Positions 1 to 7,965 of a stretch of DNA of 64,000 bases are shown piece by piece. Below the pieces are notes generated by a model. The model saw only the letters and a list, made by a program, of their open reading frames with translations, was not told the DNA's origin and ran no database searches. This stretch comes from DATFDN01 sp963818725 (GTDB lineage: Bacteria > Pseudomonadota > Alphaproteobacteria > Acetobacterales > Acetobacteraceae). Within the stretch, counting starts at the first letter, position 1; every line of letters begins with the position of its first letter. The stretch is taken from contig CAWFTU010000018.1 in the NCBI GenBank assembly GCA_963818725.1, forward strand, positions 124,001-188,000, written 5' to 3'. The position numbers and the translations under genes were made by a program.

Positions 1-375
1 CGACAGCGGCACATACGCCTCGGCCGTCTGTCCGGCGTGCTGCCCGCTCCAAAGCCGGGCATAGCGGCGAATTGCGGCGTAGCCGCCGTCGTGGCCCAAC
101 CCTCGCCACTCCTCGAAGAGGCGAACGAGCGTCAGCCGTTCGCGCGTCCCGCTCTCGGCGTTCTTCGTCAGCAGCTTGTCCAGCTCCGCCTTCCAATGCC
201 CGATCTTGGGACGCGGCTGAACCTCCCGCTCATACGAGAACGACGTCTCGCCCGACCGCAGCACCTTGCGAACCGTGTTGCGCGACACCTTCAGGTCACG
301 CGCGATCTCCTTGATCGACTTGCCCCTGACGAAGTGCTCGCGTCTGATCCGGCCGACCGTCTCCACAATCAGCAT
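1..375 (-). CDS. istA: IS21-family transposase IstA, N-terminal part (runs off the window edge)
   Basis: The reverse complement gives an open frame from an ATG at 375 to the window edge, 125 codons with no stop. It begins MLIVETVGRIRREHF and continues with a helix-turn-helix stretch (GKSIKEIARDLKVSRNTV) typical of the IstA N-terminus. The DDE catalytic domain would lie outside the window. It belongs with the repeated end sequence at 428-482. It is unrelated in sequence to the second IS21 at 61195-63842. The family call rests on this short region only. Confidence 0.7.
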   Translation of the reverse strand, partial: MLIVETVGRIRREHFVRGKSIKEIARDLKVSRNTVRKVLRSGETSFSYEREVQPRPKIGHWKAELDKLLTKNAESGTRERLTLVRLFEEWRGLGHDGGYAAIRRYARLWSGQHAGQTAEAYVPLS

Positions 376-427
376 CCCCCACCGCCCACCTCGAACTGAA
401 GCAGGCAGCCCAGCAGCCACACATTCA

Positions 428-482
428 GGGGTCAAAATTGCACGCCGATCCCCCGGCTCAGGGGGTCAAAATTGCACGCCGA
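428..482. repeat. Terminal repeats of the IS21-family element
   Basis: A 21-bp unit (GGGGTCAAAATTGCACGCCG plus A) occurs at 428-448 and again at 462-482, a 34-bp period. Multiple short repeats at the element end, where the transposase binds, are known for IS21. It lies just upstream of the istA start and abuts the IS110 copy that begins at 489, so the IS21 end may be trimmed by that insertion. Confidence 0.6.
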
Positions 483-488
483 AACACA

Positions 489-1952
489 GATTGCCCTGAC
501 CGGTCCCGCCCTCCGCCGTGCATGCCGGATGGTGATTCGACTGTTTGGTCAGCAGGTGGAATGATGCGCGATCATCCCGCCGGGCTTTCTTCGGCCGATG
601 CGGCACTGGCCTGTCCAGAAGCTCCCGCGTGGCGCGCCGTGCCTTTCAGCGGCTGGCGACGCGGCTTGCGGGAGCGGTGTGACCCGGTTGGACAAACGTC
701 TTCGGACACAGTCGTTACTGCTGAGCTCGTTGCAGGAGGATCCGGCACGATGCAGGCAATGGCCCAGACGAATCCGGCCAACTCACGCGCAATCGCGGTG
801 ACCGCGACCTGCTCCGGCTTGCCCTTCGCCATCATGTGACGGTAGCGCTGGCACAACCGGGTCTGCGCCTTCCAGGCAATCACGCGCACCGCTTCCGGCA
901 CGGCGTCCACGGCTGTCAGCTTGTGACGGGCGATGCGGGCCGGGAAGCGGTAGCTGTGGGCGGCCTCGGCCAGCAGGGTGCGGGCGTGAACGTCGCCGGC
1001 CTTGGTGACGGCGCCAAGGCGGCGCTTCGGGCCGGACGAGTGTTCGGACGGCACCAAGCCGATATAGGCCATGAAGTCGGGCGCTGACGCAAAGCGCGAC
1101 GGGTCGCCAATCGCCGCGGCCAGGCCAGCACCGGCGATCGTGTCCAGGCCACGCAACGCACACAGGTTTCGCACCAGGCGGAACAGCGACCAGGTCGGGA
1201 TCTGCGCGCGCAGATATCCGTCAACACGATCCCGCCGCTGCTCCGCCAAGCGCACCGCCTCGATACTTTCTTCCAGCACGATCTGCTGCGCCAGTTGAGC
1301 AAAGCGCTGGTTAGCCAGCCACCCCCGATGCGCCTTCGCCCAAGCCGTCCGGCCGGCAGGGTAGATCCGCTCGTGGCGCAGCAGAAACGCACTCAACTGC
1401 TGGCGCGCGGCTCGCACCGCCCGCACGGCCGCCAAACGGGCGCGGATCAGACCGCGCATCGCTTCGTGGGCCGCATCCGGCACCCAAACCGCAGTCAACA
1501 ACCCACCCCGGTGCAATACCGCCAGACTGGCGGCATCGCGCTTGTCGTTCTTCTGCCGCTCGCCACTTTTGCGCGGGGTCATCGAGGGCGCGACCACCAT
1601 GCTGTCTTCGCCTAGCTTGGTGAGGGTGCGGTGAACACCGTAGCCGCAGGGACCCGCTTCGTAACAGAACCTCAAGGGCCCGCCGGCCTGCCGCAGGCGT
1701 TTGACCAGCTTCTCCAGCGCCGCGGCGGTGTTGGGGAACGTGCCGTATGGCATGGCCTTCCCGACGTCTCCTGCGGCGGTGACCGCGACGACGATCGTGT
1801 CCTTGTGCACGTCCATACCAACAAATCGTGTGGGCTGCTCCATGACCCGTCTCCTGTGCCTGAGGCTCCACGCCAGACCTTCCGGCGCGACCCTCGATCA
1901 ATGACACATGACGAGACGGGTCACCCCTTCAGGGCAGGAACGGACATGAGGT
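489..1952 (-). mobile_element. IS110-family element, copy 1
   Basis: The left limit is set by where this copy and copy 2 (from 6852) begin to match. The right limit is set by where the disrupted IS6-family reading frame stops making sense, near 1952. The length is about 1464 bp. No terminal inverted repeats were seen, as expected for IS110. The element sits in the 3' end of the IS6 transposase gene, and copy 2 sits at the same point of another IS6 remnant. Confidence 0.75.
572..1843 (-). CDS. IS110-family transposase (DEDD recombinase)
   Basis: A 423-residue protein. Its N-terminal RuvC-like DEDD domain opens with FVGMDVHKDTIVVAV. The C-terminal transposase_20 domain contains the LRGLDTIAGAGLAAAIGDPS stretch. 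Both are hallmarks of IS110 transposases. Length is normal for the family, with a long, low-complexity C-terminal tail (SRKPRRQPLKG and beyond). The frame is open throughout. Copy 2 differs by only a few residues (for example WAIACIV versus WAVACIV), so this looks like the functional member of the pair. Confidence 0.9.
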   Translation of the reverse strand: MEQPTRFVGMDVHKDTIVVAVTAAGDVGKAMPYGTFPNTAAALEKLVKRLRQAGGPLRFCYEAGPCGYGVHRTLTKLGEDSMVVAPSMTPRKSGERQKNDKRDAASLAVLHRGGLLTAVWVPDAAHEAMRGLIRARLAAVRAVRAARQQLSAFLLRHERIYPAGRTAWAKAHRGWLANQRFAQLAQQIVLEESIEAVRLAEQRRDRVDGYLRAQIPTWSLFRLVRNLCALRGLDTIAGAGLAAAIGDPSRFASAPDFMAYIGLVPSEHSSGPKRRLGAVTKAGDVHARTLLAEAAHSYRFPARIARHKLTAVDAVPEAVRVIAWKAQTRLCQRYRHMMAKGKPEQVAVTAIARELAGFVWAIACIVPDPPATSSAVTTVSEDVCPTGSHRSRKPRRQPLKGTARHAGASGQASAASAEESPAG

Positions 1953-2294
1953 CTTCATCTGGCGCTCTCGTCTCCGGGTTGGCTGATGGGAGTTCTCCGC
2001 CCGGTTGTCGAGGCCCTTGTGCTGCCGGTGCTCGACACCGGACATGATCTCCTTCTTGGCCGCTGCGTAGCTCGCCAGCTTGTCGGTGATCATGACACGA
2101 GGCGGCCGGCATTGCTTCTTCAGCAGCTTGCGGAGCAGGCGCTTGGCAGCCTGCTTGTCGCGCCGGCTCTGCACAAGGATGTCGAGCACCATCCCGCTTT
2201 GATCCACTGCGCGCCACAGCCAGTGCTGCACCCCTGAAATCTTCACCGCGACCTGGCGAGTCGCGCGGAGGAATCTCACCTCCGCGCGCTCCTA

Positions 2295-2329
2295 GAACCG
2301 TACGTGACCCTCTCGAGTTCATACGGCTC
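2295..2329 (-). ncRNA. Group II intron domain V hairpin
   Basis: On the minus strand GAGCCGTATG pairs with CGTACGGTTC around a short distal stem-loop, the classic 34-35 nt domain V pattern that forms the catalytic core. The stop codon of the maturase ORF (2319-2321) lies inside the 5' arm, so the end of the ORF overlaps the ribozyme core. Confidence 0.8.
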
Positions 2330-3629
2330 CCGATGTTCGGTCATCGACATGCACGAAACGCCAATGCGCGAAGAGGCTTGGGCTTGCCCGGCGGACCCGC
2401 GCAAGCCAGTCCCTCGCGCGCCTTGGCTTCCGGCGCAGGCGTTTGAACTTGGCGCACGCCCAACGCACCAGGGCAGCGTCTATCCGGTTCAGTGTCCAGT
2501 ACAGCGCTGACCTGTAGAAGTGGCTGTAGTAGTTGATCCAGCCCCGGATCAGAGGATTAAACATCCGAGCCAGATCGTCTGGGGTCTTGTCGCTCCGACG
2601 GTGCAACGCCCACCCCCGGATCGTCTGCCTGATCGCTTTCAGCGCGTCCGGACTGGCCGCAGGCAGGAATGAGACACCATGCCGACCGCCGCGCCAAGCT
2701 GCCTTCCTCGGGCGAAAGGTGTAGCCGAGGAAGTCGAATGATTGGTTCGGATAGTCGCCACGCCGGTTCGTGTCCTTGCAGTAGACGAGCTTCGTCTTCT
2801 GCGGGTGCAGAACCAGCCTGCAGGCCGCAAACCGGGCCTCCAGGGCATCCCACAACGCCTGTGCCTCTTCGGCGCTTCGGCAGTGGCAGATGATGTCGTC
2901 CGCGTATCTCTCGAACGGGATGTCGGGATAGGCCCTCACCATCCACGCATCGAAGACATAATGCAGGAACAGGTTCGCAAGGCAGGGGCTGACCACCCCA
3001 CCCTGCGGCACTCCCGCTGCGCGGGGCACCACGCTCCCGTCCTCCATCTGAACGGGGGCTTTCAGCCAGCGCTCGACGTAGAGCCGCACCCAGGCGCAGT
3101 CCACATGTTTGCGGACCGCCTTGAGCAACAACTCCCAATCGATGCTGTCGAAGTAGCCCTTTACGTCGATGTCGAGCGTCCAGTCGTATCGCCAGCATCG
3201 CCGACGTGCCGTCCGCACCGCGTCGATCGCCGACCGGCCGGGTCGATACCCGTAGGAATCCGCATGGAAGGTTGGTTCCAGGATGGGCTCCAGGTGTCGT
3301 CTGACGACTTCCTGGGCGATCCTGTCGGCGACCGTGGGAATCCCCAACGGCCGCGTCTCCGTCTTGCCGCCCCCCTTGGGAATGTCGACCCGCCGAACCG
3401 GTGGAGGAAGGTAGCTCCCCGAGGACATGCGGTTCCAGAGCTTGTAGAGGTTGTCCGAGAGATCAGCCTCGAACTCCGCAACCGTCTGCCCATCCACTCC
3501 AGCCGTTCCCTGGTTGGCCCTCACCTTCTTGAAGGCTTCCCAGACTTCCCGCTTCGGAATGTCGAACGGCTTTGCCTTGTCCACAGAGCTCCTCCCGTTA
3601 TCGGTTGGCCCTGGGCCGTGGCTGAACAA
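2319..3629 (-). CDS. ltrA: Group II intron reverse transcriptase/maturase
   Basis: A 436-residue intron-encoded protein. Reverse transcriptase blocks are visible in order: NQGTAGVDGQTV, RPLGIPTVADRIAQ, GYRPGRSAIDAV, DIDVKGYFDSIDW, GVPQGGVVSPCLANL, the catalytic YADD near residue 240, and FLGYTF. The maturase X-domain follows (FNPLIRGWINYYSHFYRSAL). There is no HNH endonuclease domain after it, so this is an endonuclease-minus type. It helps the host intron fold, splice and copy itself. The start shown is the longest; a start close to VDKAKPFDIPKREV would also fit. Confidence 0.9.
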   Translation of the reverse strand: MFSHGPGPTDNGRSSVDKAKPFDIPKREVWEAFKKVRANQGTAGVDGQTVAEFEADLSDNLYKLWNRMSSGSYLPPPVRRVDIPKGGGKTETRPLGIPTVADRIAQEVVRRHLEPILEPTFHADSYGYRPGRSAIDAVRTARRRCWRYDWTLDIDVKGYFDSIDWELLLKAVRKHVDCAWVRLYVERWLKAPVQMEDGSVVPRAAGVPQGGVVSPCLANLFLHYVFDAWMVRAYPDIPFERYADDIICHCRSAEEAQALWDALEARFAACRLVLHPQKTKLVYCKDTNRRGDYPNQSFDFLGYTFRPRKAAWRGGRHGVSFLPAASPDALKAIRQTIRGWALHRRSDKTPDDLARMFNPLIRGWINYYSHFYRSALYWTLNRIDAALVRWACAKFKRLRRKPRRARDWLARVRRASPSLFAHWRFVHVDDRTSGAV

Positions 3630-4405
3630 CGCAGCCCCTTCGGTCCGAGGCCATTACAGCATCCTCCTCCCTACTACGGGCCGCTCCGCCCCTGTGCCCC
3701 GCCTCGGTACTCTGGCCCTCGTGGTTTCAGCCGCTCGGACCTCTCCCTTCACATCGGAGCGACAGGTTCTCACGTTCCATACGAGAGCCTGGTCCGGCTT
3801 CGCGCCGCCTATATGCCGGATGCCGCTCGGGCAGGCTTCAGGACCACCCCCGAACTCATCCCGGGAGTTGGACGCACCCCCGGTTTCGACATCGTCCTTG
3901 GCATTTCGACACGTCATCAGCGGTTCGCTTTCGCTCGCCTCTCCGGACCATACCTGACGAGATCTTGTCCCGCCTTTTGCTGCAACGCTCACCACTATCG
4001 CTTTTGACGACAGCAGCTTGCAGTGGTTTGACGCCTGCACCTGACTGCCGACGTCGAGGGGCTTACCCTCATCTCTCATACAGCCCCACACCTCCAACTC
4101 AGGAAATGTGTTCGTGACACACCATCGAGGTGCCATTTATCGCCGGCCTGCGGCAGCCGCCGGCGGATCTGGTTGGCGAACGCCTGGCCGAATTTGAGGC
4201 CCCACTGCCGCACGGTCTCATGGCTGACGGTGATGCCCCGCGCCGCCAGCAACTCATCCACATTCCCCAGGCTCAGGGGGAAGCGGAAGTAGAGCCAAAC
4301 GGCGTGGCTGATCACCTCGGCCGGGAACCGGTGGCCGGCGTAGCTGGGGGAGGTGGGCGTCGTCATCCCGTCCGGCTACCTGACCCACCCTGTCCCAGCA
4401 AGCCG

Positions 4406-5608
4406 CTAACCTGACGGTGCCGCGCCACCTGCGGGAGGGAGCCGCTGTCCAGGCGCCGGCCGAGCGGCGTCCGGCGGCCCGCCCGCGACACGGATCGCCG
4501 TGCCGGTCACGCGCTCGATCGCGCGCAGCGCGCCACGCTCTGTGGCGTCGCAGAACGATATCGCCACGCCGCTCGCGCCGGCGCGCGCGGTCCGGCCGAT
4601 GCGGTGCACGTAGTCCTCCGGCCCCGCCGGCAGGTCGAAGTTGACGACGTGCGAAACGCCGGCCACGTCGATGCCGCGCGCGGCGATGTCGGTCGCGACC
4701 AGCACGCGCGCGCGGCCGCTACGGAACCGTTCCAGCGCCTTCTGGCGCGCCGGCTGGCTCTTGTTGCCGTGCAGGGCGCTCACCCGGACGCCGCCGGTGT
4801 CGAGTGCTTCGGCGACCCGGTTGGCGGTGCGCTTCGTGCGGGTGAAAACAATGACCCGCGCCAGCGCGGGATCCGCCAGCAACCGGTCCAGCAGCGCGCG
4901 CTTGCGGGCGGGGTCGACGAAGTGCACGCGCTGCTCGATCGGCAGCTCGGCCGGCGCGGCGCGGGCGACGTCCACCCGCACCGGGTCGCGCAGCAGGGTT
5001 TCGGCGAGCTTGCCGACCTCCGCCGGCATGGTCGCGGAGAACAGCGCCGACAGGCGCGCCGCCGGCAGGGTGGCGACGATGTGGCGGACGTCGCGAACGA
5101 AGCCGAGGTCGAGCATGCGGTCCGCCTCGTCGAGGACGAAGTGGCTGACCCCGTCCAGCCTCAGTTCGCCGGTGGCCATCAGGTCACAGACGCGGCCAGG
5201 CGTTCCGACCACGATGTCGGCGCCCGCGCGCATCCGCTGGACCTGCGCGAACCAACTCACGCCGCCAAGGACCGCGACCACGCGGCTCCCTTGCCCGCCC
5301 AGCCGGTGCAAACTCTCCTCGATCTGCAAGGCCAGCTCGCGTGTCGGCGCCAGGACGAGGGCGCGTGTGGCATAGCGGTGCGGTTGCGTCGGACTGCCCG
5401 CCAGGCGTTGCAGCATCGGCAACACAAACGCAGCAGTCTTGCCGGTGCCCGTCTGGGCGATGCCGAGCAAGTCGCGTCCGGCGAGCAGGTGTGGGATGGC
5501 GGCCGCCTGGATTGGCGTTGGTTGGGTGAGACGCGCCCTGTCGAGGGCGCGTAGCAGCGGCTCGGCCAGGCCGAGCGTCGCGAAGTTGTTCGATGACACG
5601 AGGGACAT
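4406..5608 (-). CDS. DEAD-box ATP-dependent RNA helicase (RhlE-like)
   Basis: A 400-residue RNA helicase from the ATG at 5608. The open frame extends 76 codons further upstream, but that stretch has no conserved content. Motifs in order: Q motif (FATLGLAEPLLRALDR through QPTPIQ, residues 9-34), Walker A AQTGTGKT (51-58), PTRELALQ, GTPGRV, DEAD in FVLDEADRM, SAT in LFSATMP, then VIVFTRTKRTANRV, VATDIAARGIDV and HRIGRTARAG in the second RecA domain. The C-terminal tail is short and lacks the basic extension often seen. The stop lies next to the IS6 remnant, so a few residues could have been replaced. Predicted role: remodelling of RNA duplexes. Confidence 0.88.
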   Translation of the reverse strand: MSLVSSNNFATLGLAEPLLRALDRARLTQPTPIQAAAIPHLLAGRDLLGIAQTGTGKTAAFVLPMLQRLAGSPTQPHRYATRALVLAPTRELALQIEESLHRLGGQGSRVVAVLGGVSWFAQVQRMRAGADIVVGTPGRVCDLMATGELRLDGVSHFVLDEADRMLDLGFVRDVRHIVATLPAARLSALFSATMPAEVGKLAETLLRDPVRVDVARAAPAELPIEQRVHFVDPARKRALLDRLLADPALARVIVFTRTKRTANRVAEALDTGGVRVSALHGNKSQPARQKALERFRSGRARVLVATDIAARGIDVAGVSHVVNFDLPAGPEDYVHRIGRTARAGASGVAISFCDATERGALRAIERVTGTAIRVAGGPPDAARPAPGQRLPPAGGAAPSG

Positions 5609-5825
5609 GTGCTCCGGCGCGCGTCGCCGCGGGCTCACGCCTGCGGCAAATACGAGTGCCTTGGTGTTCGCCCACCCGCGCGACGGTGCGGCGAACGCGT
5701 TGCGACTGAGCTTCCGGGAGGGCGCTTCGCCTACAGTCAGCGAGGCGCCAATCACGCGTTCACGGAATACGGCCCTATATCGCCCTTGGGCCGCCGAGCG
5801 CAAGGCCCCGCTCGGCCGGCTATTT

Positions 5826-5867
5826 TGTAGCAACAAAAATTTGGAGTCCGGCTTTTCCGTTGCTACA
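5826..5867. promoter_or_regulatory. Inverted repeat upstream of brnT, candidate BrnA operator
   Basis: TGTAGCAAC at 5826-5834 and GTTGCTACA at 5859-5867 form a perfect 9-bp inverted repeat with a 24-bp spacer, immediately before brnT. BrnT-BrnA systems are autorepressed through BrnA binding upstream of brnT, so an operator role is a reasonable inference. The right arm covers a possible TTG start at 5860 and favours the GTG at 5875 as the brnT start. Confidence 0.45.
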
Positions 5868-5874
5868 TTTGGCC

Positions 5875-6183
5875 GTGGAAGTCGAGTTCGACCCGGCCAA
5901 GGACGCGACCAACCGAGCGAAGCACGGTGTCTCGCTCGCCCTCGCGGCGGGCATGGACCTGGCCGCCGCGCTGGTTGTGCCGGACCGGCGCCACCCCCAC
6001 GGAGAGGCCAGGTTCCAGGCCATCGGACCGGTTGCCGGGCGGCTCTACCTCCTCGTCTTCACCATGCGCGGCGACACGGTGCGGGCGATCTCGATGCGAG
6101 CGGCCAGCCGCGGAGAAAGGAAGCGATATGCCCAGTCGGGAAAAGCCCCCGCACATCTCGCAGCGGGACTGGGACGAGGCTGA
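5875..6183 (+). CDS. brnT: BrnT-family toxin (DUF497)
   Basis: About 102 residues, beginning VEVEFDPAKDATNRAKHGVSL, the diagnostic N-terminal motif of BrnT ribonuclease toxins. The later KERY-type ending is seen as RGERKRYAQ. BrnT is an RNA-cleaving toxin neutralised by BrnA. The GTG at 5875 is chosen because an in-frame TTG at 5860 lies inside an inverted repeat that looks like an operator. The 3' end overlaps the brnA start by 56 bp, an arrangement that couples toxin and antitoxin translation. Confidence 0.85.
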   Translation: MEVEFDPAKDATNRAKHGVSLALAAGMDLAAALVVPDRRHPHGEARFQAIGPVAGRLYLLVFTMRGDTVRAISMRAASRGERKRYAQSGKAPAHLAAGLGRG

Positions 6184-6418
6184 CGTCCCGGAGTGGACCG
6201 AGGAGGACTTTGCGCGGGCGCGGTCGTTCAAGGAGGTCTTCCCCGAGCAGTACGCGGCCTGGAAAAGGCGTGGTCGGCCGCCGGTCGCGAGTCCGAAGAG
6301 GCACATCGGCTTCCGTCTCGCCGCCGATGTGGTCGAGGGCATCCGGGCCACTGGGAAGGGCTACAACGCGCGCGTCGAGAAGGTGCTGCGCGAGGCGCTG
6401 GCGAAGGGGCGGCTATAG
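6128..6418 (+). CDS. brnA: BrnA-family antitoxin
   Basis: A 96-residue protein starting at the ATG inside the end of brnT. The N-terminal part is acidic (DWDEADVPEWTEEDFARARSF) and should bind the toxin. The C-terminal part (KRHIGFRLAADVVEGIRATG through VEKVLREAL) is a ribbon-helix-helix-like dimer that binds DNA. This matches the BrnA architecture, and the toxin-first gene order is that of known brnTA operons. Overlap with brnT is 56 bp. Confidence 0.85.
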   Translation: MPSREKPPHISQRDWDEADVPEWTEEDFARARSFKEVFPEQYAAWKRRGRPPVASPKRHIGFRLAADVVEGIRATGKGYNARVEKVLREALAKGRL

Positions 6419-6422
6419 CTCG

Positions 6423-6566
6423 GTGAGCTTGCGCCAGACTAACGCCAACTACCGGCGCCTGGCGCGGTTCTGCGCGGACGAGTTGGATCGGATTGGGCAG
6501 CGCGTAACCAAGCAGAGGGTGATCGAGGCAGCGCTGGCTCGGTACCTGAACGAGCGGGGCGGCTGA
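6423..6566 (+). CDS. Small hypothetical ORF downstream of brnTA
   Basis: A 47-codon frame from a GTG at 6423, four bases after the brnA stop: VSLRQTNANYRRLARFCADE, then a helical, basic stretch ending in ARYLNERGG. The pattern resembles a short ribbon-helix-helix or replicon-linked protein, but I do not recognise a family. The frame is open far upstream in another context, so a truncated larger gene is also possible. Function unknown. Confidence 0.3.
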   Translation: MSLRQTNANYRRLARFCADELDRIGQRVTKQRVIEAALARYLNERGG

Positions 6567-6851
6567 TGCCGAACCGCATCGCGGCATGCGCCGCCGCGAT
6601 AGGGGAAGCGCTGCGCGTGCCGGGCCGACCTGAACCGCTGTCATGTCCGTTTTCAAGGGCTGCGGACGCGAAACACCACCGGGCCTTTTGTCTCGGTTGC
6701 TGGCTCTGATGCAGGCATGCGCGGTGGAGGGCGGGAACTGAGCGACGGTTGATCATGCTGTGATGCGCGGGTTGGTTACCGCAAGACCATGGTGCGTCGC
6801 GGGCCTGCCTCTGTCTTCATGCGGAAGTCGCATTCCGAGCGGTTCATCGAG
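6567..6851. other. Intergenic stretch before IS110 copy 2
   Basis: About 285 bp between the small ORF and the IS110 boundary. No convincing gene, terminator or repeat was seen on either strand. It may be debris of an older insertion. Confidence 0.3.
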
Positions 6852-7965
6852 GATTGCCCTGACCGGTCCCGCCCTCCGCCGTGCATGCCGGATGGTGATT
6901 CGACTGTTTGGTCAGCAGGTGGAATGATGCGCGATCATCCCGCCAGGCTTTCTTCGGCCGATGCGGCACTGGCCTGTCCAGAAGCTCCCGCGTGGCGCGC
7001 CGCGCCTTTCAGCGGCTGGCGACGCGGCTTGCGGGAGCGGTGTGACCCGGTTGGACAAACGTCTTCGGACACAGTCGTTACTGCTGAGCTCGTTGCGGGA
7101 GGATCCGGCACGATGCAGGCAACGGCCCAGACGAATCCGGCCAACTCACGCGCAATCGCGGTGACCGCGACCTGCTCCGGCTTGCCCTTCGCCATCATGT
7201 GACGGTAGCGCTGGCACAACCGGGTCTGCGCCTTCCAGGCAATCACGCGCACCGCTTCCGGCACGGCGTCCACGGCTGTCAGCTTGTGACGGGCGATGCG
7301 GGCCGGGAAGCGGTAGCTGTGGGCGGCCTCGGCCAGCAGGGTGCGGGCGTGAACGTCGCCGGCCTTGGTGACGGCGCCAAGGCGGCGCTTCGGGCCGGAC
7401 GAGTGTTCGGACGGCACCAAGCCGATATAGGCCATGAAGTCGGGCGCTGACGCAAAGCGCGACGGGTCGCCAATCGCCGCGGCCAGGCCAGCACCGGCGA
7501 TCGTGTCCAGGCCACGCAACGCACACAGGTTTCGCACCAGGCGGAACAGCGACCAGGTCGGGATCTGCGCGCGCAGATATCCGTCAACACGATCCCGCCG
7601 CTGCTCCGCCAAGCGCACCGCCTCGATACTTTCTTCCAGCACGATCTGCTGCGCCAGTTGAGCAAAGCGCTGGTTAGCCAGCCACCCCCGATGCGCCTTC
7701 GCCCAAGCCGTCCGGCCGGCAGGGTAGATCCGCTCGTGGCGCAGCAGAAACGCACTCAACTGCTGGCGCGCGGCTCGCACCGCCCGCACGGCCGCCAAAC
7801 GGGCGCGGATCAGACCGCGCATCGCTTCGTGGGCCGCATCCGGCACCCAAACCGCAGTCAACAACCCACCCCGGTGCAATACCGCCAGACTGGCGGCATC
7901 GCGCTTGTCGTTCTTCTGCCGCTCGCCACTTTTGCGCGGGGTCATCGAGGGCGCGACCACCATGC

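Larger units (their letters stand above)
2255..4122 (-). ncRNA. Group II intron (ribozyme plus encoded maturase)
   Basis: The intron begins on the minus strand at 4122 with GTGTG, a match to the GUGYG 5' consensus, directly after the DKWHLD codons of the IS6 transposase. About 490 nt of structured 5' RNA (domains I-III) precede the maturase ORF. A domain V hairpin lies at 2295-2329, followed by a GC-rich hairpin (about 2255-2290) in the position of domain VI. The exact 3' splice site is uncertain by a few bases; restoring the IS6 frame puts exon 2 at about 2254. Confidence 0.75.
1953..4366 (-). pseudogene. IS6-family transposase, interrupted by a group II intron and 3'-truncated
   Basis: Exon 1 (4366 to 4123) encodes MTTPTSPSYAGHRF through the WGLKFGQAFANQIRRR helix and ends at DKWHLD. 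Exon 2 (about 2254 to 1953) resumes at VAVKISGVQHWLWRAVDQ and runs through the NRAENSHQPTRRRER signature before meeting IS110 sequence. Joining the exons would restore the LDEVAVKI stretch expected for IS6 transposases. Intron and gene share orientation, so splicing could rejoin the message, but the lost C-terminus makes the product incomplete either way. Confidence 0.75.
1953..4403 (-). mobile_element. IS6-family element remnant split by a group II intron and cut by IS110
   Basis: Both halves of an IS6-type transposase gene lie on the minus strand with an intron of about 1.87 kb between them. The 3' end is lost at the IS110 junction near 1952. The 5' boundary near 4403 is estimated from the distance to the neighbouring helicase gene; I could not pair terminal inverted repeats because the far end is missing. 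Confidence 0.6.

Noticed and set aside
428..482. Possible CRISPR array (repeat of 21 bp with a 13-bp gap)
   Set aside because: Only two units, a short spacer and a position at an IS21 end; these are transposase-binding repeats. No CRISPR array was found in the window.
2742..4007. Plus-strand frame of 421 codons across the group II intron
   Set aside because: Antisense to the maturase and intron RNA; no recognisable domain.
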